This document shows, in pieces, positions 7,753-10,180 of a stretch of 10,180 nt of DNA. This stretch comes from Glomus cerebriforme (taxonomy: Eukaryota > Glomeromycota > Glomeromycetes > Glomerales > Glomeraceae), in assembly GCA_003550305.1 (NCBI GenBank), contig QKYT01000163.1:150066-160245 (forward strand), in the 5' to 3' direction. How positions within the stretch are numbered: the stretch's first letter is position 1; each line of letters opens with the position of its first letter. The position numbers and the translations under genes are program-made. Under the pieces are notes generated by a model. The model was not told the origin of the DNA and made no database searches. It worked only from the letters and a program-made list of their open reading frames with translations.

Positions 7753-8253
7753 TTAACTTTCTACATAAACACATTGATCTTCTGCAAGATACCCAAAATA
7801 CACTTCTTTTTTCATCTCATCATCACTATGATCGATAAACACACATTTACAATACCTGATACGTTTTCTTAAATCTACAAGCTTACGCGATTTATCATCG
7901 AAAATTTCTTGTCGAATCGACTGTGATGATATACGCAATTTGGTGATCATATTGGAACATTTTCAAGGTGCGAGAGGCATGAGTACTTTAAATTGAAAAT
8001 ATTTCTTCATGAAGGCCTGAACAAATTTAGCAACGAAGAATATAGTATGAAGAAAAGTCACGTATGAACTCGCAAAGAAACTCTGCTAGCCAATCACCTA
8101 TATAATATCCATCAAAATGTTTATAAATGCAAGTGAAGTATTCATAGATATAAATATATAATGAATCGCATCTGGATCGCCTATGCACTCTTTTCACTGA
8201 AAAGCTTCTCTAGGAATACGATTACGAACAAGGGTAATACTCCGTGTTCCCAT
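7753..8253 (-). pseudogene. Decayed gene of the MGTRS / YKHFDGY small-protein family
   Basis: The minus strand begins with MGTRSITLVRNRIPREAFQ (ATG at 8253; the frame is also open back to an ATG at 8310), then meets TGA at 8194-8196. One frame over it continues to YEYFTCIYKHFDGY, then GDWLAEFLCEFIRDF, and stops at 8027-8029. The third segment, FVAKFVQAFMKKYF, shares its frame with a TGA at 7963-7965, after which a 65-codon open stretch (ATG 7950) ends at 7753, including EIFDDKSRKLVDLRKRIRYC and FGYLAEDQCVYVES. MGTRS followed by a Y-K/R-x-F/Y-D-G-Y motif and then LAEFL is the hallmark of a small protein family of unknown function that I know from bacteria and phages, also seen in some fungi. 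The order of blocks is right, so this looks like one gene with two frame changes and a stop. No intron explains the breaks with a reasonable length. The last 65 codons could still be a separate small gene. Confidence 0.6.
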
Positions 8254-9189
8254 GTAATTTATTGTATTGAGCAAAATGTCTTTTTCAATGAAGGAGTTCA
8301 TTTTCGTCATATTGAATATTGTTATTATTTAAATTAAAATGACTAATATTTTGAGCCAGAGTTATAAAAAAAATACAGTATATCTTATTGATATATAACG
8401 CCCTGAAAAAAAATTCCGATGCTTGATATTTTATGAAAAGGGTTGTAAATTAACACGTGTCAGTCAGCAAAATAAATAAATAAATCTTAAATTGCACTCA
8501 TTTCTTATATGCCAGAATTTTTTGTTATCGCTATCACAATTTTTAACAAAACCATCATATGATAAATAATGTTAAGCTTAAACGATTAAAGCATAAATAA
8601 CAAATTCATATATGTTTATAATGAACTGTAATTCAGCTCTTAAGAGTCATAGTAGAAAATATGATAAAATTGTCTTATTCATTATCATTAGTAATTTTTT
8701 CTTTGATAAATACGAGCTGATGCATGATGAAATCATTTAATTTGTGGCTCATCGTATAAATGAAAGTATATACAGTAGTACACACAATAATTTATGTAAC
8801 ATTCCTTCATAATTGATGTACAAAAATCAGTAATAATTTCATTCTAAAAAAAATGAAAGTATTTTGGATTTGGTTGAATAAAATTTGTTGAATGGATCCT
8901 AACAAGCAGTATCTTAGAGGCTCACCCGTGATTTAATTGTTATTTCTTGACAATTGAATTTCTTTGATCGCCAGTTTTTTCTAAAGCTTTATGGATCTTT
9001 TAGAAACGCACCAATTAAAATTAAATTTTTTTTTCGCACAAATATATATTAGATCACGTGACTTCATGAAATTTGGTAGCCGGATTTATATGCCGGTTAC
9101 ATATGATTTCGGATAATGATTTATCAATTTTAAATCATTAATTATTAAATCACTTCTTTTTTCTTCGTTATAACCTTTTCCTTTTAACT
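8254..9189. other. AT-rich non-coding region with two E-boxes
   Basis: No gene is supported. Two palindromic E-boxes occur: ACACGTGT at 8453-8460 and TCACGTGA at 9054-9061, the second being the ideal site for Cbf1-type basic helix-loop-helix factors. TACAGTA words lie near 8374 and 8767. The inverted repeat at 9076-9100 is annotated separately. Confidence 0.5.
9076..9100. repeat. Inverted repeat GTAGCCGG / CCGGTTAC
   Basis: GTAGCCGG (9076-9083) and CCGGTTAC (9093-9100) are inverted copies with one mismatch, separated by a 9-base AT spacer. It lies 14 bases after the E-box TCACGTGA. It is unusually GC-rich for this DNA, and may be a regulatory dyad or part of an old transposon end. Confidence 0.55.
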
Positions 9190-9385
9190 ATGTCAATAAA
9201 ATTTGTAAAGGATGCTATGTTCTTCGAAACTATAAAGAATTCTGAATGTAAAAAGGTGATGTTTTAAAAAAAGTGTTTATGTTGCTGAGATAAAATCACA
9301 TTTGTTCATTCAAAAAAAAAATAAGCCATATCCAGATAAAATTATTAGCTATTTGGAAATTACTGGAAGATATACAATTCTTTAA
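9190..9385 (+). pseudogene. Possible decayed gene, N-terminal part
   Basis: ATG at 9190 reads MSIKFVKDAMFFETIKNSE and on to CKKVMF before TAA at 9265. One frame over, right at that point, KSVYVAEIKSHLF continues through KPYPDKIISYLEITGRY to TAA at 9383-9385. A single extra T in the TTTTAAAAAAA run would explain the break. The joined stretch is protein-like, with alternating charged and hydrophobic residues. I do not recognise the family with certainty. It could be a sequencing or assembly slip in a homopolymer rather than decay, but nothing clearly coding follows. Confidence 0.35.
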
Positions 9386-10180
9386 TTTCTTTAAATATCA
9401 TTAATTAATTTCATGAAGGAGAAAAATGAAGGGTTAAATTTGATTATTAACATTAATTATCGTCTTTTCATGATGCTATTTTAGAGGCATTGAATTTAAT
9501 AAAGAAAATATTGAACTCAAAATTGTCATCATATAATAAGTTTAATTTCAGAAGGCGTTGACTATTGGTTTATAATAAGAAATTTCAAAAACAAAGATTC
9601 TTTTAATATACTACCGTAATTGCCGAATTGAACTTGGAAAATGAAAAGCCAAGCATTCTAATTTGGATAAACACCTAGAATGGTATCATTGTAAATATAG
9701 AAAATTTTTGCGGGCTTGATTTAATTAATGTTGTACATCTTATAAAATGCGACCAAGGCATGACAAGACAACACTTGAAACCAAGAAACTTATTCAAGAT
9801 AATCGTAATTATTTTCGTTTCTAAATTTTTCGCCAATTTCAAGGAAATAAAATTAATGGAGAAATTAATTTAACATATTTACAGGGAATACTAAATAAGA
9901 TGTTATACCGTATATTCAAAATTGTGTTTTTTTTTTTATTATTGATGTAAATATTAATTTTTAGATCAAAGAATTATTAGAAGAGCCATACAACAAGCCA
10001 AAACGGCCTTTATGGTTTTCAAAAAATGAATAATGTCATAATAATACTAGGAAATCATAAAGAACTTAGAAAGATTTTAAGAAGGGAATATTAATATTAA
10101 ATATTTTTAAAAACATATGATTAAAATAAAAATAAATATTTTGTTCATTTGTTCAATGCAATTTTATTATGATTTTATTA
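9386..10180. other. AT-rich region with coding traces
   Basis: No intact gene is seen. A plus-strand stretch of 88 codons (9607-9870) has only one stop (TAG at 9676) and includes VIAELNLENEKPSILIW; a second frame over the same DNA also looks partly coding (HSNLDKHLEWYHCKYRKFL), so neither can be chosen. At 9965-10033, after an acceptor-like TTTTTAG, the frame reads IKELLEEPYNKPKRPLWF and ends SKNE-stop, like a last exon. These may be pieces of the same decayed gene as 9190-9385. Confidence 0.4.

Noticed and set aside
9607..9873. 88-codon frame with a single stop as a gene
   Set aside because: A second frame over the same DNA looks equally coding, it has an internal TAG and no clear start; kept only as part of a low-confidence trace.
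1..10180. tRNA, rRNA, CRISPR or phage-type system
   Set aside because: No cloverleaf with a T-loop, no rRNA-like GC-rich block and no regularly spaced identical repeats were found on either strand; the minisatellite at 5407-5499 has no spacers.

Overview
The window looks like nuclear DNA of an arbuscular mycorrhizal fungus (Glomeromycotina, most like Rhizophagus). The evidence is very AT-rich non-coding DNA with long A/T runs, short GT..AG introns (about 45-150 nt), and above all the lineage-expanded gene types: a kinase with a Cys-rich N-terminus ending in a TKL-like domain with a GGCSEIY glycine loop, and a BTB/Kv-tetramerisation (T1-type) gene. There are no bacterial operons, ribosome binding sites, tRNAs, rRNAs or CRISPR arrays. 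The species assignment is inference from family style, not a database match.

Layout. 1-1124 (+): AT-rich DNA and a broken BTB/T1 gene (exon 1, one intron, then stops in all frames), with a likely 3' remnant after it. 1125-1774: non-coding, with palindromes and a small tandem repeat. 1775-3314 (-): an unrecognised six-exon gene (385 aa) that splices cleanly in phase and encodes a disordered, Ser/Thr-Pro-rich protein with CDK-type sites and a PIP-box-like C-terminus. 3315-3597: divergent promoter region. 3598-4487 (+): intact two-exon metallo-beta-lactamase-fold hydrolase (267 aa). 4488-5554: repeat-rich gap with a doubtful small ORF, a MITE-like inverted-repeat element full of GTAC, and a six-copy degenerate 15-bp minisatellite. 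5555-7417 (+): five-exon protein kinase (504 aa) with all catalytic residues, a 12-nt micro-exon and an alternative-frame C-terminus. 7753-8253 (-): decayed member of the small family whose members start MGTRS and carry a Y-K-x-F-D-G-Y motif. 8254-10180: AT-rich, with E-boxes, an inverted repeat and weak traces of another decayed gene.

Two genes (MBL hydrolase and the Ser/Pro-rich protein) share a bidirectional promoter; otherwise there is no sign that the genes act together. The overall picture is a repeat-rich accessory-type region of a fungal genome in which expanded gene families (BTB/T1, TKL kinase) are being copied and lost. I see no convincing new multi-gene system. The most rewarding items are the unrecognised six-exon gene, the MGTRS-type pseudogene, and the kinase tail.
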